A stretch of DNA of 64,000 bases from Streptomyces venezuelae (GCF_008642295.1 NZ_CP029190.1:2452001-2516000); one strand, 5' to 3'; positions 47,758 through 56,612 are shown, numbered from the stretch's first letter. Notes: generated from the letters alone by a model not told the origin. Program-made: numbers and translations.

Positions 47758-48684
47758 ATGGCGCATGCGGGGTCCGTTAGGGGGCGGGTTTTTCCGATTG
47801 TGGAGGTTTTCGGGTATCCGCATGATTGCGCGACGCCCGAGGCCGTCGGCTCCCGGCAAAGCGAGCACTGCCCCTTCTCCGCGGCGCCGTGTGAGAAGCA
47901 GCGGCAGTATGGCTTCGGCTACTGCTCCGTTACTTATTCCGCGGCATGGGACGCCCAGGGGCAGACCTATGCGGTCTGCGACCACCGGCTCGATGGCCGG
48001 CCCACCGAGTGGGCCGTGCGTGACTACTTCGGCGACAGGCACGCAATCCTCGTGCCGGAGGTCGCTGTCACCCAGAAGCCGCGCCTCAATCTGGATTACG
48101 TCGCCTACGCGAGCGACCCCCGGGCACCCGGCGGCGTGCAGGCCATTGCCATCGAGACCCAGGCCATCGACTTGCGTGGCGGTGGAGTTCGTCCGGCTTG
48201 GGATGCATGGGCCGCCGGTGAACCCGAGTTGTGGCGCTCCTATTACTCGCGGGACGCCGTTGCCAAGGGCCGGAAGGATACCGTCGACTACGGGATCAAT
48301 ACCGGAAACGTCTACAAGCGGCTGGGAACCCAGGTTGCCGTGAAGGGGGAGTATCTGAAGCAGATCGAAGTCCCCCTGTACGTCGTCATGCAGCAAAAGA
48401 TTCTGGAGCAGCTGCGGTCGAGGATCGACTTCGCACCCGTCCGGGAATCCGAAGCGTGGGACATCACGTTCATCGGGTTCGACTACGACGGCACCACGCA
48501 TGCAGACGGCCAGCTCGCCATGCCGCCCGTTGAGACCGTGCGGACGACCCTGGAGAACTACACGCGGGCCATGACGTCGGGTGCGGGGTCTGTCGCACTG
48601 CGTGATGAGTTCCTCGCCAAGGTCAGGCGGAAGGCGGCTTCGCAGGTGCGGCAGAGGACGTCTTCCGAAGACCTTCTGTTTTAG
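47758..48684 (+). CDS. NotI-family type II restriction endonuclease
   Basis: 308 residues. Four cysteines in the first 60 residues (Cys24, Cys38, Cys45, Cys56; HCPFSAAPCEK and FGYCSV) match the iron-binding fold of NotI. Asp113 then Glu133 and Gln135 (AIETQ) fit the PD-(D/E)x(K/Q) active site with the same spacing I remember for NotI. The cognate methyltransferase is convergent and overlaps the stop by four bases (48681-48684). The ATG at 47758 has GGAGAG just upstream. The recognition sequence is not deducible; NotI itself cuts an 8-base GC site. Confidence 0.8.
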   Translation: MAHAGSVRGRVFPIVEVFGYPHDCATPEAVGSRQSEHCPFSAAPCEKQRQYGFGYCSVTYSAAWDAQGQTYAVCDHRLDGRPTEWAVRDYFGDRHAILVPEVAVTQKPRLNLDYVAYASDPRAPGGVQAIAIETQAIDLRGGGVRPAWDAWAAGEPELWRSYYSRDAVAKGRKDTVDYGINTGNVYKRLGTQVAVKGEYLKQIEVPLYVVMQQKILEQLRSRIDFAPVRESEAWDITFIGFDYDGTTHADGQLAMPPVETVRTTLENYTRAMTSGAGSVALRDEFLAKVRRKAASQVRQRTSSEDLLF

Positions 48685-49658
48685 AAGAGGGCGTCGCCCT
48701 GCTGCGGAATCGCCACCTCGACCGCGTCCGCCGGCATGGCACGGACGTTCTTGCGGGCCGCTTCCGAGAAGTGCGGAGTGATGTCGAACCCGAGGGCTCG
48801 CCTGCCGTGCCGGACGGCAACGGACAGGGATCGGCCCGTGCCGCAGAACGGATCGAGCACCATCCCGCCGGGGGGACACGAGCTCAGGATGCGGGGCTCG
48901 ATGAGTTTGACCGGGAACGTCGCCGAGTGTCCGTCCGAGCCGGAGGCGGCGTTGACCGTCACGACATCCCTGGCGCCGTCCTCGACGGCCGACATGTCGT
49001 AGTAGTACTTCGCACGCCCTTCCTTCGGACGCTTGACGAAGTGAAAAAAGTGCTCGTGGGCCAAGCGGAGCCGATCCTTCTCAGGGCGCGGAGGAACGTT
49101 CCGCTTCTCCCAGATGACATCGTTCCGGAGAATCCATCGCCGCTCTTGCATGGCGATCGCGAAACGGGCGGGAATGAGCAGCAGTTGCTTCTCCTGACGA
49201 AACCCTCCCATGGGCGTCTTTCGACGCATCCGAGGGTTGTCTCCCAGCCCCTGACGGCCGTCCAAACGAATACTGGACCAGCGTGCGAAATACGTATCGC
49301 CCATGTTGACCCAGAGGCTGCCGCCGGGCTTGAGTGCCGCAGAACCCCTTTGGAAAAATTCGGTCAGATAGGCTACGTACCACTCGGGCAGCGGCTCCAT
49401 CCCAAGGCAGCCCCCGTGCGTGCGGTACCAGTCGTACGGGGGTGCTTCTTCCTTCGTGCCGCCTTCGTCCAGCCATTCCTGGAGGATGTCCTCGTTGTGA
49501 TCGAGGCCATAAGTCCGGAGTCCCCAGTAAGGGGGGGATGTGATGATCAGGTCAACGGACTCGGGGGGGAGTTTTGCCAGCAGGTCGTAAGCATCCCCTT
49601 CATGAACTTCCGCCATTCGATCTTGGCGGTGAATTACCATCTCGCGGGGATCGGCCAC
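48681..49658 (-). CDS. Site-specific DNA methyltransferase, beta class (SPPY motif)
   Basis: 325 residues. The catalytic motif is TSPPYWGL near residue 40 (N4-cytosine type; N6-adenine also possible), and the SAM motif LDPFCGTGRSLSVA lies near the C-terminus, so the order is that of beta-class enzymes. No separate target-recognition domain is fused. It should protect the genome from the adjacent NotI-like enzyme. The GTG at 49656-49658 has AGGGAG nine bases upstream; TTG 49664 is another choice. Lower GC than the core, in keeping with transfer. Confidence 0.9.
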   Translation of the reverse strand: MADPREMVIHRQDRMAEVHEGDAYDLLAKLPPESVDLIITSPPYWGLRTYGLDHNEDILQEWLDEGGTKEEAPPYDWYRTHGGCLGMEPLPEWYVAYLTEFFQRGSAALKPGGSLWVNMGDTYFARWSSIRLDGRQGLGDNPRMRRKTPMGGFRQEKQLLLIPARFAIAMQERRWILRNDVIWEKRNVPPRPEKDRLRLAHEHFFHFVKRPKEGRAKYYYDMSAVEDGARDVVTVNAASGSDGHSATFPVKLIEPRILSSCPPGGMVLDPFCGTGRSLSVAVRHGRRALGFDITPHFSEAARKNVRAMPADAVEVAIPQQGDALF

Positions 49659-49712
49659 GTGCAAAATCTCCCTGATCGCAGGCCGTTACGACCTCTTGAA
49701 GGCGCAATTCTA

Positions 49713-51149
49713 TCAAGGTCGACGGAGGGAACGGCTGAGGGATTTGTGGAGGGAGGTGGCCAGGGTGGTGTTTGAGGGGGGTGTGGGGGTGAAGAGTGCG
49801 GAGAGTTCTGCGGTGAAGGTCTGGGTGAAGGTGCCGTAGAGCGGGGTGCGGGGGCGGTGGGTGGCGGTCTTGAGGGCGGGGAGGAGGGTGGTGCGGGCGT
49901 AGGCGGGGCGGCCGGCGGGGTCGCGGGGCATACGGTCCGTGGTTTCGGCCGAGGGGGTGGTGGGGGTCGAGGGCTGTTTCAGGGGGCAGGTCACGGAGTC
50001 GAGTTCGTAGGCGGACTGCCGGGTGGCCGCGAACCCCGCGTCGAGCAGGCAGCGTTCACTGCGCTGGCCGGTGAGGAACTCGATCAGATCCCGGGCGGCG
50101 TTGGCGCGCTTGGAGGTTTTGGTGACGGCCAGGTTCTGGCCGCCCAGTACCGCCTTGCCGGGCAGGGGGGCCACGCCGAGGTGCTCGGCGGGCAGGGACT
50201 GGTGCAGGGTGCGGTACGCGTACGGCCAGTGGCGCAGGAAGGCGGTGCGGCCGGCGGCGAAGTCGGTGAGGGAGTCGCCTTCGTCGGACTGGGTGGCCTC
50301 CCCGAGGGTGTACGAGGTGTGGGTGCGGGTGCGCAGTTCGGTGAGCCCGGCCTCCAGCTGTGCCACCGTACCGACGTAGCGGCCGGTGTTGTCGGTCAGG
50401 GCGAAGTCGTCGGTGGCCGAGGCGAACGCCTCGATGCCGTTGACGGTGAAGCCCTCGTACGAGGGGTCCAGCTGGGTGGTCCAGCCCTTCCGGTACGCGG
50501 CCGGCAGCTTCGTGCGGGCGTCGTTGAGGGTGGTGATGAGCCCCTGGACCGCGGGCCACGTGCCGACATCGGTGGTGGTCACGCCCGCCGCCTGGAGGTA
50601 GTCGCGCCGGTAGTAGAGGAGGCCTACGTCGCTGTTGAACGGGACGGCGTACAGCTTGTCGTCCCAGCGGGCCGTTGCCGCCACCGCGGGGATGACGTCC
50701 TCGTCGAGGAGGCCCTTCTCCGGCAGGTCCCGGACCAGACCCGCTTCCGCGAACTCCGGCACCCAGGTCACGTCGAGATTGACCACGTCGTACTCGGCGC
50801 TGCCGGACTGGAGCGCCCCCAGCAGCTGGCTGCGCTGCCGGTCGGCCGTGCCGGGCAGTTCGACCAGCCGGGCGTGGTAGCCGGACTTCTTGCCCTGCTG
50901 CTGCCGGTTCCACTCCTCTATCAGCTGCTGGCGGATGCCGCCCTTGCCGGTGACGTCACGGCCGCTGGCCATGACGATCTCGCCCGGGGGGTCGGGGGTG
51001 GACGGGGCGCCGGTCGGCTGCCCGTTGCCCTCCGGGCCGCCCGTGCAGGCACCGAGGACCGTGGTCAGGAGGGCGAGGAGGGCCAGGAGGAGGGAGGCGG
51101 TGGTGGTTCGTCCGGGGGGTCGGCGCCGGCTGGTGTGGGTGCGGTTCAT
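49713..51149 (-). CDS. Solute-binding lipoprotein of the EACC1/caspase system
   Basis: 478 residues. A type II signal with lipobox LGAC (Cys35) marks it as a surface lipoprotein. The body resembles extracellular solute-binding proteins of ABC importers: IVMASGRDVTGKGG, YDVVNLDVTWVPEFAEAG, KLYAVPFNSDVGLLYYRRD and GLTELRTRTH. No permease or ATPase gene accompanies it, so it probably binds a ligand for sensing rather than uptake. The ATG overlaps the stop of the caspase gene (ATGA, 51146-51149), showing tight co-translation. Confidence 0.88.
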   Translation of the reverse strand: MNRTHTSRRRPPGRTTTASLLLALLALLTTVLGACTGGPEGNGQPTGAPSTPDPPGEIVMASGRDVTGKGGIRQQLIEEWNRQQQGKKSGYHARLVELPGTADRQRSQLLGALQSGSAEYDVVNLDVTWVPEFAEAGLVRDLPEKGLLDEDVIPAVAATARWDDKLYAVPFNSDVGLLYYRRDYLQAAGVTTTDVGTWPAVQGLITTLNDARTKLPAAYRKGWTTQLDPSYEGFTVNGIEAFASATDDFALTDNTGRYVGTVAQLEAGLTELRTRTHTSYTLGEATQSDEGDSLTDFAAGRTAFLRHWPYAYRTLHQSLPAEHLGVAPLPGKAVLGGQNLAVTKTSKRANAARDLIEFLTGQRSERCLLDAGFAATRQSAYELDSVTCPLKQPSTPTTPSAETTDRMPRDPAGRPAYARTTLLPALKTATHRPRTPLYGTFTQTFTAELSALFTPTPPSNTTLATSLHKSLSRSLRRP

Positions 51150-54040
51150 CCGCCGGTCCCCGTTCCGGTTCGGGCGACCTCGTCCCGCAGTCCCGCGACA
51201 AGGTCCGTCTTGGTGTCCAGGCACCGCCCGCCGCTGGCCGCGGAAATGAGCAGTCCGGGTTTGTTCGGGTCGCAGCCGCTGTTGAGAGAGACCATGACCA
51301 CCGGGACTCCCTTGCTCCGGCTGAGTGCGAGCAGGTCGTTCAGGCGCGCCTGCGGGGCCAGTCGGTTGTTGTCCTCGTCGTCCGTGATGTAGACGATCAG
51401 GTGCGGGCGCTCCTTCTCGGCACGGCGCTGCGCCAAGTCCTCGAGGGCTGCCGTGAGAGCGTCGTACGGGTTCGCCTCCAGGTCCTTGACCTTGGCCGCG
51501 GCGAGGGCCTGCTCGGCCTCCGCCCGCCCGTGCGCGCCGAACGGCAGCAGTTCGCTGTACGGGCGGTCGGCGCCGCGCTCCGCCGCCACCGCCCAGATGC
51601 CGTACTGATCCTGGTCGCCGAGCCCGCCGAGGGACTGCCTGATGATGCCGGGGGCGCCGCCCGGCCCTTCCCACAGCCCGCCCATCGAGCCGGAACTGTC
51701 GAGCAGGAACAGCACCCTGCCCGGGCCGCCGGCGTCCCGGTAGTCCTTCAGGGCCTCGGCCATGGCCTCCGCGGGGACGGCGGGGGTGAAGCCGCCCGGG
51801 TTGGCGAGGGCGCCGAATTCGCTGAAGGCGAGTTGGGGGTCGAGGGGGGCGTGGTTCTGGCCGGGACTGCGGAAGCCGTCCTGTGCGAAGGCGGCGAGGC
51901 CGCCGCCGTTGCCGGGGGTGAACCACTGGGCGAGCCGCTCGACGGCGTCGGCCCGGTCCTCCTCGTCCCGGTGTGCCTCCCGCCACCGGATGCGTACGAA
52001 GGTCGGCTGGAGGCCGGGTACGTCGTTGGGGTACACGGCCATCCGGCCGATCCGGGTCGTGTGATGGCAGCCCACACCGGTGCGCAGCAGGAACTCGGGC
52101 ACCAGGGCGGCGGTGCGGCTGTCCACCGCGGGGTCGGCGGGCAGTTCGCAGAGCAGGCGCGCGCCGGTGGACGAGGGGGGCCCGGGCTGCCGTACGCGCT
52201 GCTCGGCCTCGGCCACTCCCCCCGCGGCCGAGGCGTGCAGTCCTACGGTGGCCAGCAGGCCGGAATCGGTGTGCTCCGGGTCGCTGCGCCGCAGCGCGGC
52301 TGCCGCATCGCGTGCTGTGAGGTCCGCCAGCAGAGCCGCGAGGCGCCCGGTCCGTTCGGGGGCCCGCTCCGATGCCAGGTCCTGCGGCAACGCGAGGACG
52401 AGGGGCGAGTAGGCGAAGGGCTCGGGCTCGGCTTGCAGCTCCACGTAGGTCCGCCGGCTCGGGTCGGGCTGGGCGAGGACGGCGGCGGCTTTCGTCGCGG
52501 GGATCCAGATGTCGGGCTGGGGACCGATGTCCCGCTGCGGGTTGACGTCGTCGCTCGCGGTGGGGCGCTGCCAGGAGTCGGACCGGTCCCGGAAGGCGGC
52601 ACCGGCCTCGGCGGCGCCCGCGCTGTACACGGTGATGCCGTTGCGTCGGCAGTCGCCGCCCGCCGCCTTGTTCGCGTCCGATACGAGGTACGCCTCGGCT
52701 GCCTTGCGTACGGTGGACTCGATCTCGGGGTCGGTGAGCAGGCGGAGTTCGAGCGAGGGCTTGCAGGGGGGCGGGTCGTCGCCGATGAGGGCGAAGCCGG
52801 AGGCGATCAGGCCCGCGAGGGCCGCGAGCGCGCCGGCGGTGAGGGTGAGGGTCTTTCCCGGCCGGCCCGTCCTCCCGGTGCTGCCGGTCCCTCCTGCCGC
52901 TGCCGCCCCTCCGGTCTTCCGGCCCGGTCGGCCGGGCCTTCTTCCTGGGTGCCGGCCCGGTCGTCGTCCGGCCCGGCGCCGGATCCGCAGGAGCCAGGCC
53001 GCGGCGCCGGTGCCGGTGCCGGTCCCGGCGCCGAACCCGGTGTCGGTCCCGGCGACGGCGACGGCCTCGGCCTCGGTGTCGGTCCCGGCGCCGGACCCGG
53101 TGCCGGACCCGGTGTCGGTCCCGGCGACGGCGACGGCCTCGGTGTCGGTCCCGGTGCCGGTGCCGGTGTCGGTCCCGGTGCCGGTCCCGGTGCCGGTCCG
53201 GGTGTCGGTCCCGGTGTCCTTCTGTGGACTCCCGCTCGCGTCCCCGGGCCCGTCGCCCGCCGGCGCCGTGGCGCCGGCCGCCAGCAGGACGTCCGCGCCC
53301 GAGGCCGCCGGGCGGCTCTGCGGTTCCCATGGTTCCGGTGGCTCGCGGAGGGTCGTGTGGTGGGCGCGCATATGGGTCCGCAGGCGTTCCGCCAGGTCGT
53401 TGAAGCCCAGTCCGCCGTCCGGTCCCTCCGCGCCCTCGGTCAGGAAGCGCACCAGATGCCCGGTGAAGGGGGTGGGCATGTCGCCGGGGCCCGCGTCGAT
53501 CCGGTTGTTGGCCTGCACGCTCATCAGCAGCGAGGTCCGCTGCCGCCGACGGGTGTCGAGGGCGTCCCAGGCCGCTGCGGCATTGCCCGCGTAACAGCAG
53601 TCGAGGACGACGACCACCTGTTCCGCTGCGGTGCCGGCCAGCACGGTGAGAATGGCGTTCCAGGGCGCGGCACCGCGGAACACCGACTCGGTGCCCGGCA
53701 CGATCGTCGCGTCGCGCATCAGGAGCCACAGGGCGTCACCGGTGCTGGGGACGGCCCCGTGCCCGGCGAAGTAGAGGAAGAGCAGGCCCTTTGCCTTGTT
53801 GACGGCGTCGTCCAGCCCTCGGTCGAACCTGTTTACGGTATCGGGCCGGATGACCGTGATCTCGTCTTCGCGGAACACCCCGCCAGCACGCAGCGCCTGC
53901 TCCATAGCGGTGAGGTTGTGCTCGACCGCCTTGAGGTCGCCGGGCACTCCGACCGGGCTGTCGGGCTGCTTGTAGTCGTATTCGGGAACTCCGACGAGCA
54001 GCGCCCGGTTCACCTTCCCGCGCGGGTCGAAGCGCGCCAC
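51146..54040 (-). CDS. Caspase-like / transmembrane / solute-binding-like / VWA fusion protein
   Basis: 964 residues in four parts. Residues 1-260 are a caspase-like (peptidase C14) domain with His94 in LYFAGHGA and Cys149 in VVLDCCYAG as the dyad. A Gly/Thr low-complexity linker follows (276-346). One membrane helix is at about 397-420, then an extracytoplasmic part resembling substrate-binding proteins (DIWIPATKAAAV, FAYSPLVLALPQ). It ends in a von Willebrand A domain (780-955) with MIDAS motif DSSGSMG. The caspase part would lie in the cytoplasm and the rest outside. The GTG start lies four bases after the EACC1-like gene. A signalling protease of a conflict system is inferred. Confidence 0.88.
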   Translation of the reverse strand: MARFDPRGKVNRALLVGVPEYDYKQPDSPVGVPGDLKAVEHNLTAMEQALRAGGVFREDEITVIRPDTVNRFDRGLDDAVNKAKGLLFLYFAGHGAVPSTGDALWLLMRDATIVPGTESVFRGAAPWNAILTVLAGTAAEQVVVVLDCCYAGNAAAAWDALDTRRRQRTSLLMSVQANNRIDAGPGDMPTPFTGHLVRFLTEGAEGPDGGLGFNDLAERLRTHMRAHHTTLREPPEPWEPQSRPAASGADVLLAAGATAPAGDGPGDASGSPQKDTGTDTRTGTGTGTGTDTGTGTGTDTEAVAVAGTDTGSGTGSGAGTDTEAEAVAVAGTDTGFGAGTGTGTGAAAWLLRIRRRAGRRPGRHPGRRPGRPGRKTGGAAAAGGTGSTGRTGRPGKTLTLTAGALAALAGLIASGFALIGDDPPPCKPSLELRLLTDPEIESTVRKAAEAYLVSDANKAAGGDCRRNGITVYSAGAAEAGAAFRDRSDSWQRPTASDDVNPQRDIGPQPDIWIPATKAAAVLAQPDPSRRTYVELQAEPEPFAYSPLVLALPQDLASERAPERTGRLAALLADLTARDAAAALRRSDPEHTDSGLLATVGLHASAAGGVAEAEQRVRQPGPPSSTGARLLCELPADPAVDSRTAALVPEFLLRTGVGCHHTTRIGRMAVYPNDVPGLQPTFVRIRWREAHRDEEDRADAVERLAQWFTPGNGGGLAAFAQDGFRSPGQNHAPLDPQLAFSEFGALANPGGFTPAVPAEAMAEALKDYRDAGGPGRVLFLLDSSGSMGGLWEGPGGAPGIIRQSLGGLGDQDQYGIWAVAAERGADRPYSELLPFGAHGRAEAEQALAAAKVKDLEANPYDALTAALEDLAQRRAEKERPHLIVYITDDEDNNRLAPQARLNDLLALSRSKGVPVVMVSLNSGCDPNKPGLLISAASGGRCLDTKTDLVAGLRDEVARTGTGTGG
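53003..53215. repeat. Degenerate 6-bp repeats coding a Gly-Thr-Asp linker
   Basis: Around 30 units of GGTGCC/GGTCCC type and a duplicated block of about 60 bases (reading EAVAVAGTDTG twice) encode residues 276-346 of the caspase fusion, just before the basic stretch and the membrane helix. This fits a recombination-prone flexible linker. Confidence 0.8.
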
Positions 54041-54044
54041 CGGA

Positions 54045-54404
54045 CTACCTTTCGCCGTCGTCCGGCGTGATCTCCACCGTCGGCGGTTCGCCGCGCTCGA
54101 CGGCGCGCCGGTTCTGCTGCCAGGCCCGCACCCCGCTCTTCACCTGCTCGTACACCTCGTCGAAGAGCTTGGCGGCGACCACTCCGACCAGCACCAGTAC
54201 GATCTCCAGCCCGGCTCCCATGGCATGGCCGGACTCCCCTGTTCCCGCGCGTTCCTCGATCGCCAGCTTGCCGCGGTTTCTGAGTTCTTCGAGCTTCTGT
54301 TCCCGCTCCAGCCAGGCCTTCAGCGCGCCGATGTCGCTCTCGCTCGCACCGTGCGTCAGACGCACCCGGACAGTCCTGTTTGTCACACCGTCCCCCTCGG
54401 TCAT
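54045..54404 (-). CDS. EACC1-like small membrane-associated protein
   Basis: 119 residues: an N-terminal alpha/beta segment (VRVRLTHGASESDIGALKAWLEREQKL), a hydrophobic helix (GAGLEIVLVLVGVVAAKLFDEV), then a charged helix and a strand (PTVEITPDD). This layout matches the effector-associated constant component EACC1 described in comparative genomics of bacterial conflict systems, as I remember it. EACC1 genes pair with caspase, trypsin or other effectors, as here. It starts at the ATG 54402-54404 with GAGGAG upstream and is the first gene of the three-gene operon. Confidence 0.7.
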   Translation of the reverse strand: MTEGDGVTNRTVRVRLTHGASESDIGALKAWLEREQKLEELRNRGKLAIEERAGTGESGHAMGAGLEIVLVLVGVVAAKLFDEVYEQVKSGVRAWQQNRRAVERGEPPTVEITPDDGER

Positions 54405-54670
54405 AACTCCTCATGATGGCATGTCAGTTGGGAGGCGGGGAGATATCGGCGGCGGCTCTTCGTCCGTACTCCGGGCCGGGTGCCGGACCGGGTGCCGCGC
54501 TCGCCCCGCTCCGGTGGATCACACGACCGCCGACCGTGGGTTACCGGGGTTTCTGAGGCTTGTTCCGCGGTCGCGGGCGATGCCTAGAATCCGGGAAAGG
54601 GGCCGCTTCGCGCTGCTGACCAGGCGCTCTGCGGCACCGGACGGTCGTACGAGACACAAGGGCGGCAGAG

Positions 54671-55654
54671 ATGCGTGAGCTGGCGGAGACGGCGCGGCAG
54701 TGGCTCTCGGAGGGGCGGACGGCGTTTCTGGCGCGGCCCGTCACCGAGCAGGGTTTCGGGCCGCGGGAGCCGGCCGGAGCCCTGCTCGTCGATCCGCGCG
54801 GCGAGTGCGTCGGAAGCCTGTACCGCGGGGTGTTCGACGCCGAACTGGCCGCCGAGGCGGCGGCCGTGCCGGAGGGGGCGACCGCCCGGGTGTGCGAGGT
54901 GTCAGTGGGCGCGGCGGAGGCCGCCGAGGCCCGCCTGACCTGCGGCGGACATGCCGAGGTGCTGGTCCAGCCGCTGGCCTCGGTGCCCGCCGAGTGGTGG
55001 GAGCTGCTCGGGGAGGGGGCCGGGGTGGCGCTGGTGACCCGGCTGAACGAGGGGGCGGACCGGGCCGAGAGCGCCGTCGTACGGGCGGTCGACGCGCCCG
55101 CCACGGATGCCGAGCGGCGGGCGGCGGAGCTGCTGGGCACCCGGCGGGCGGGGCGGGACGCGCTGTACGGGGAGTCCGGGCTGGTGCTGATCGAGGCGTT
55201 TCCCTCGGCGCCGTACGTGGTGATCTGCGGGGGTGGCGAGCTCGCGGAGATCATCGCGCGGCAGGCGGGGCTGCTGGACTGGGAAGCGGTGGAGGTCGCG
55301 GACGCGGCGGAGGGGCGGCGGGTGCTGGCCGCGCACCGGGACGCGGCCTGCCTGGTGGTGCTGACCCACGATCCGGAGTTCGACGTGCCGGTGCTGCGCT
55401 TCGCGCTGGACCAGGGGATTCCGTACATCGGGGCGCTCGGCTCGCGGAAGACCACGGCCCGGCGGCGGGAGGGGCTGCTCGCGGAGGGGGTCACCGAGGC
55501 CGGGCTGGCCAGGGTGCACGGGCCGATCGGGCTGGACCTGGGGGCGCGTACGCCCGCCGAGACGGCGATGGCGATCTGCGCGGAGATCCTGGGCGTGCTG
55601 GGCGGGCGGAACGGCCGTGCCATGCGGGACACCGAGGGGCCGATCAACGCCTGA
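54671..55654 (+). CDS. XdhC/CoxF-family molybdenum cofactor insertion protein
   Basis: 327 residues. The N-terminal XdhC_CoxI part holds LTCGGHAEVLVQPL, and the C-terminal Rossmann part holds YVVICGGGELAEIIARQAGLL and YIGALGSRKTTARRREGL, ending GLDLGARTPAETAMAICAEIL. The family binds and sulfurates Mo cofactor for xanthine dehydrogenase-type enzymes. No xanthine dehydrogenase genes are in the window. It is the first core gene after the accessory block; the 266-base upstream gap (54405-54670) shows no other gene. Confidence 0.92.
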   Translation: MRELAETARQWLSEGRTAFLARPVTEQGFGPREPAGALLVDPRGECVGSLYRGVFDAELAAEAAAVPEGATARVCEVSVGAAEAAEARLTCGGHAEVLVQPLASVPAEWWELLGEGAGVALVTRLNEGADRAESAVVRAVDAPATDAERRAAELLGTRRAGRDALYGESGLVLIEAFPSAPYVVICGGGELAEIIARQAGLLDWEAVEVADAAEGRRVLAAHRDAACLVVLTHDPEFDVPVLRFALDQGIPYIGALGSRKTTARRREGLLAEGVTEAGLARVHGPIGLDLGARTPAETAMAICAEILGVLGGRNGRAMRDTEGPINA

Positions 55655-55695
55655 GCCCGCCGGGACTCGGCGGGCGCGGCTCGGGCTCCCGCCGG

Positions 55696-56022
55696 TCAGC
55701 TCCCGCCGAGGGCGCGCTTCAGTTCGGCCTTGTTCATGTCCGAGCGGCCGTGGATGTTGCGGCGCTGGGCCTCGGCGTAGAGCTGGTCGTACGTGGGGCC
55801 CTGCGCGCCCTGGTGGGAGTGCAGGCCGCCGCGCCGGCCGGAGGAGATGTCCTCCAGGGACTGCTTGCTCGCGGTCTTGGACTCGCCGGCCCGGGCCCGT
55901 TCCTTGTTGACGGTGCGCGCGGCGATCTCCTCGGCCTTCTTCTCGGGGGTGCCGCGCTCTTCGAGCCCCTCCTTGATGTGTTCGTACTGGCGTTCGCGCT
56001 TGGGGGAGGATCCGCGGGGCAT
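55696..56022 (-). CDS. Small conserved Streptomyces protein (plasmid stabilisation-like annotation)
   Basis: 108 very charged residues, beginning MPRGSSPKRERQYEHIKEGLEERG. The C-terminal DMNKAELKRALGG resembles a Rho_N/SAP-like helix-extended-loop-helix motif. Homologues are often labelled plasmid stabilisation protein, but I see no toxin-antitoxin feature. The ATG at 56020-56022 is the first start. Function unknown; nucleic-acid binding is a guess from charge and motif. Confidence 0.8.
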   Translation of the reverse strand: MPRGSSPKRERQYEHIKEGLEERGTPEKKAEEIAARTVNKERARAGESKTASKQSLEDISSGRRGGLHSHQGAQGPTYDQLYAEAQRRNIHGRSDMNKAELKRALGGS

Positions 56023-56131
56023 GAGCGCTCCTCTGGTGTGCGTGGGCGGGCAGGGTCTGCCGTCCGCCTACCCGGAGGCGGAATGAAAATTCCTCCCCTT
56101 TTGTAGGCATAGGGGGTATTGGTCCGGGTAC

Positions 56132-56524
56132 ATGGGGTCCATGGACAGAATCCTGCTCGACATCGCATGGTTCCTGGCCGTCGGAATTGCCGTCGCCGGT
56201 TTCCTGATCGGCATGTTCTGGCTGGGCCGAAAGGTCCGGGACGAGGAACCGCCACCACCGACCGCGGAGAGTCAGCCGCACCTGCCGGCAGGCGGTGCGA
56301 TCCATGAGGTCCGTGAGGAACGGGACCCCGTGGAAATCCCCACCGGCGGTCTCAGGCCGCATGAGATGCAGGGGTACGGAAACTTCGGTTCCACCACGTC
56401 GAGTCACCCGGATCAAGTGCGGGAGCAGCGGGAATCCGGGTACACGGGCGAGCACATCCGCAGGCCGCAGGACGTGGGCAAGCGGAAGCCGCCGGCAGCG
56501 GGCGGGACCGTGCGGCCGGCGTAG
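56132..56524 (+). CDS. DUF6479-like membrane protein
   Basis: 130 residues. One N-terminal membrane helix (AWFLAVGIAVAGFLIGMFWLGRKV), then a polar, Pro-rich cytoplasmic tail with PHEMQGYGNFGST and a basic end. Fits the DUF6479 type of small Streptomyces proteins. The ATG at 56132 or the one at 56141 could be used; neither has a strong ribosome binding site. The gene is divergent from the 55696-56022 gene. Confidence 0.75.
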   Translation: MGSMDRILLDIAWFLAVGIAVAGFLIGMFWLGRKVRDEEPPPPTAESQPHLPAGGAIHEVREERDPVEIPTGGLRPHEMQGYGNFGSTTSSHPDQVREQRESGYTGEHIRRPQDVGKRKPPAAGGTVRPA

Positions 56525-56537
56525 CGGCGCCGGCCGA

Positions 56538-56580
56538 GGGAACCGGCCCGGAGCGCAGCAGGCGCCCCGGGCCGGTTCCC
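56538..56580. terminator. Bidirectional terminator between convergent genes
   Basis: A 14-bp perfect inverted repeat (56538-56551 with 56567-56580) around a 15-base loop, between the DUF6479-like gene and the ligase gene. Confidence 0.85.
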
Positions 56581-56612
56581 TGTGCGTACGCCGCCCGGAT
56601 CGGCGCGTCGGG

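Noticed and set aside
39840..54404. Second copy of the tRNA-Arg 3' end (attR) for the integrated element
   Set aside because: I looked for the T-arm/acceptor sequence to the right of the tRNA and did not see it, so the element's right boundary is left undefined.
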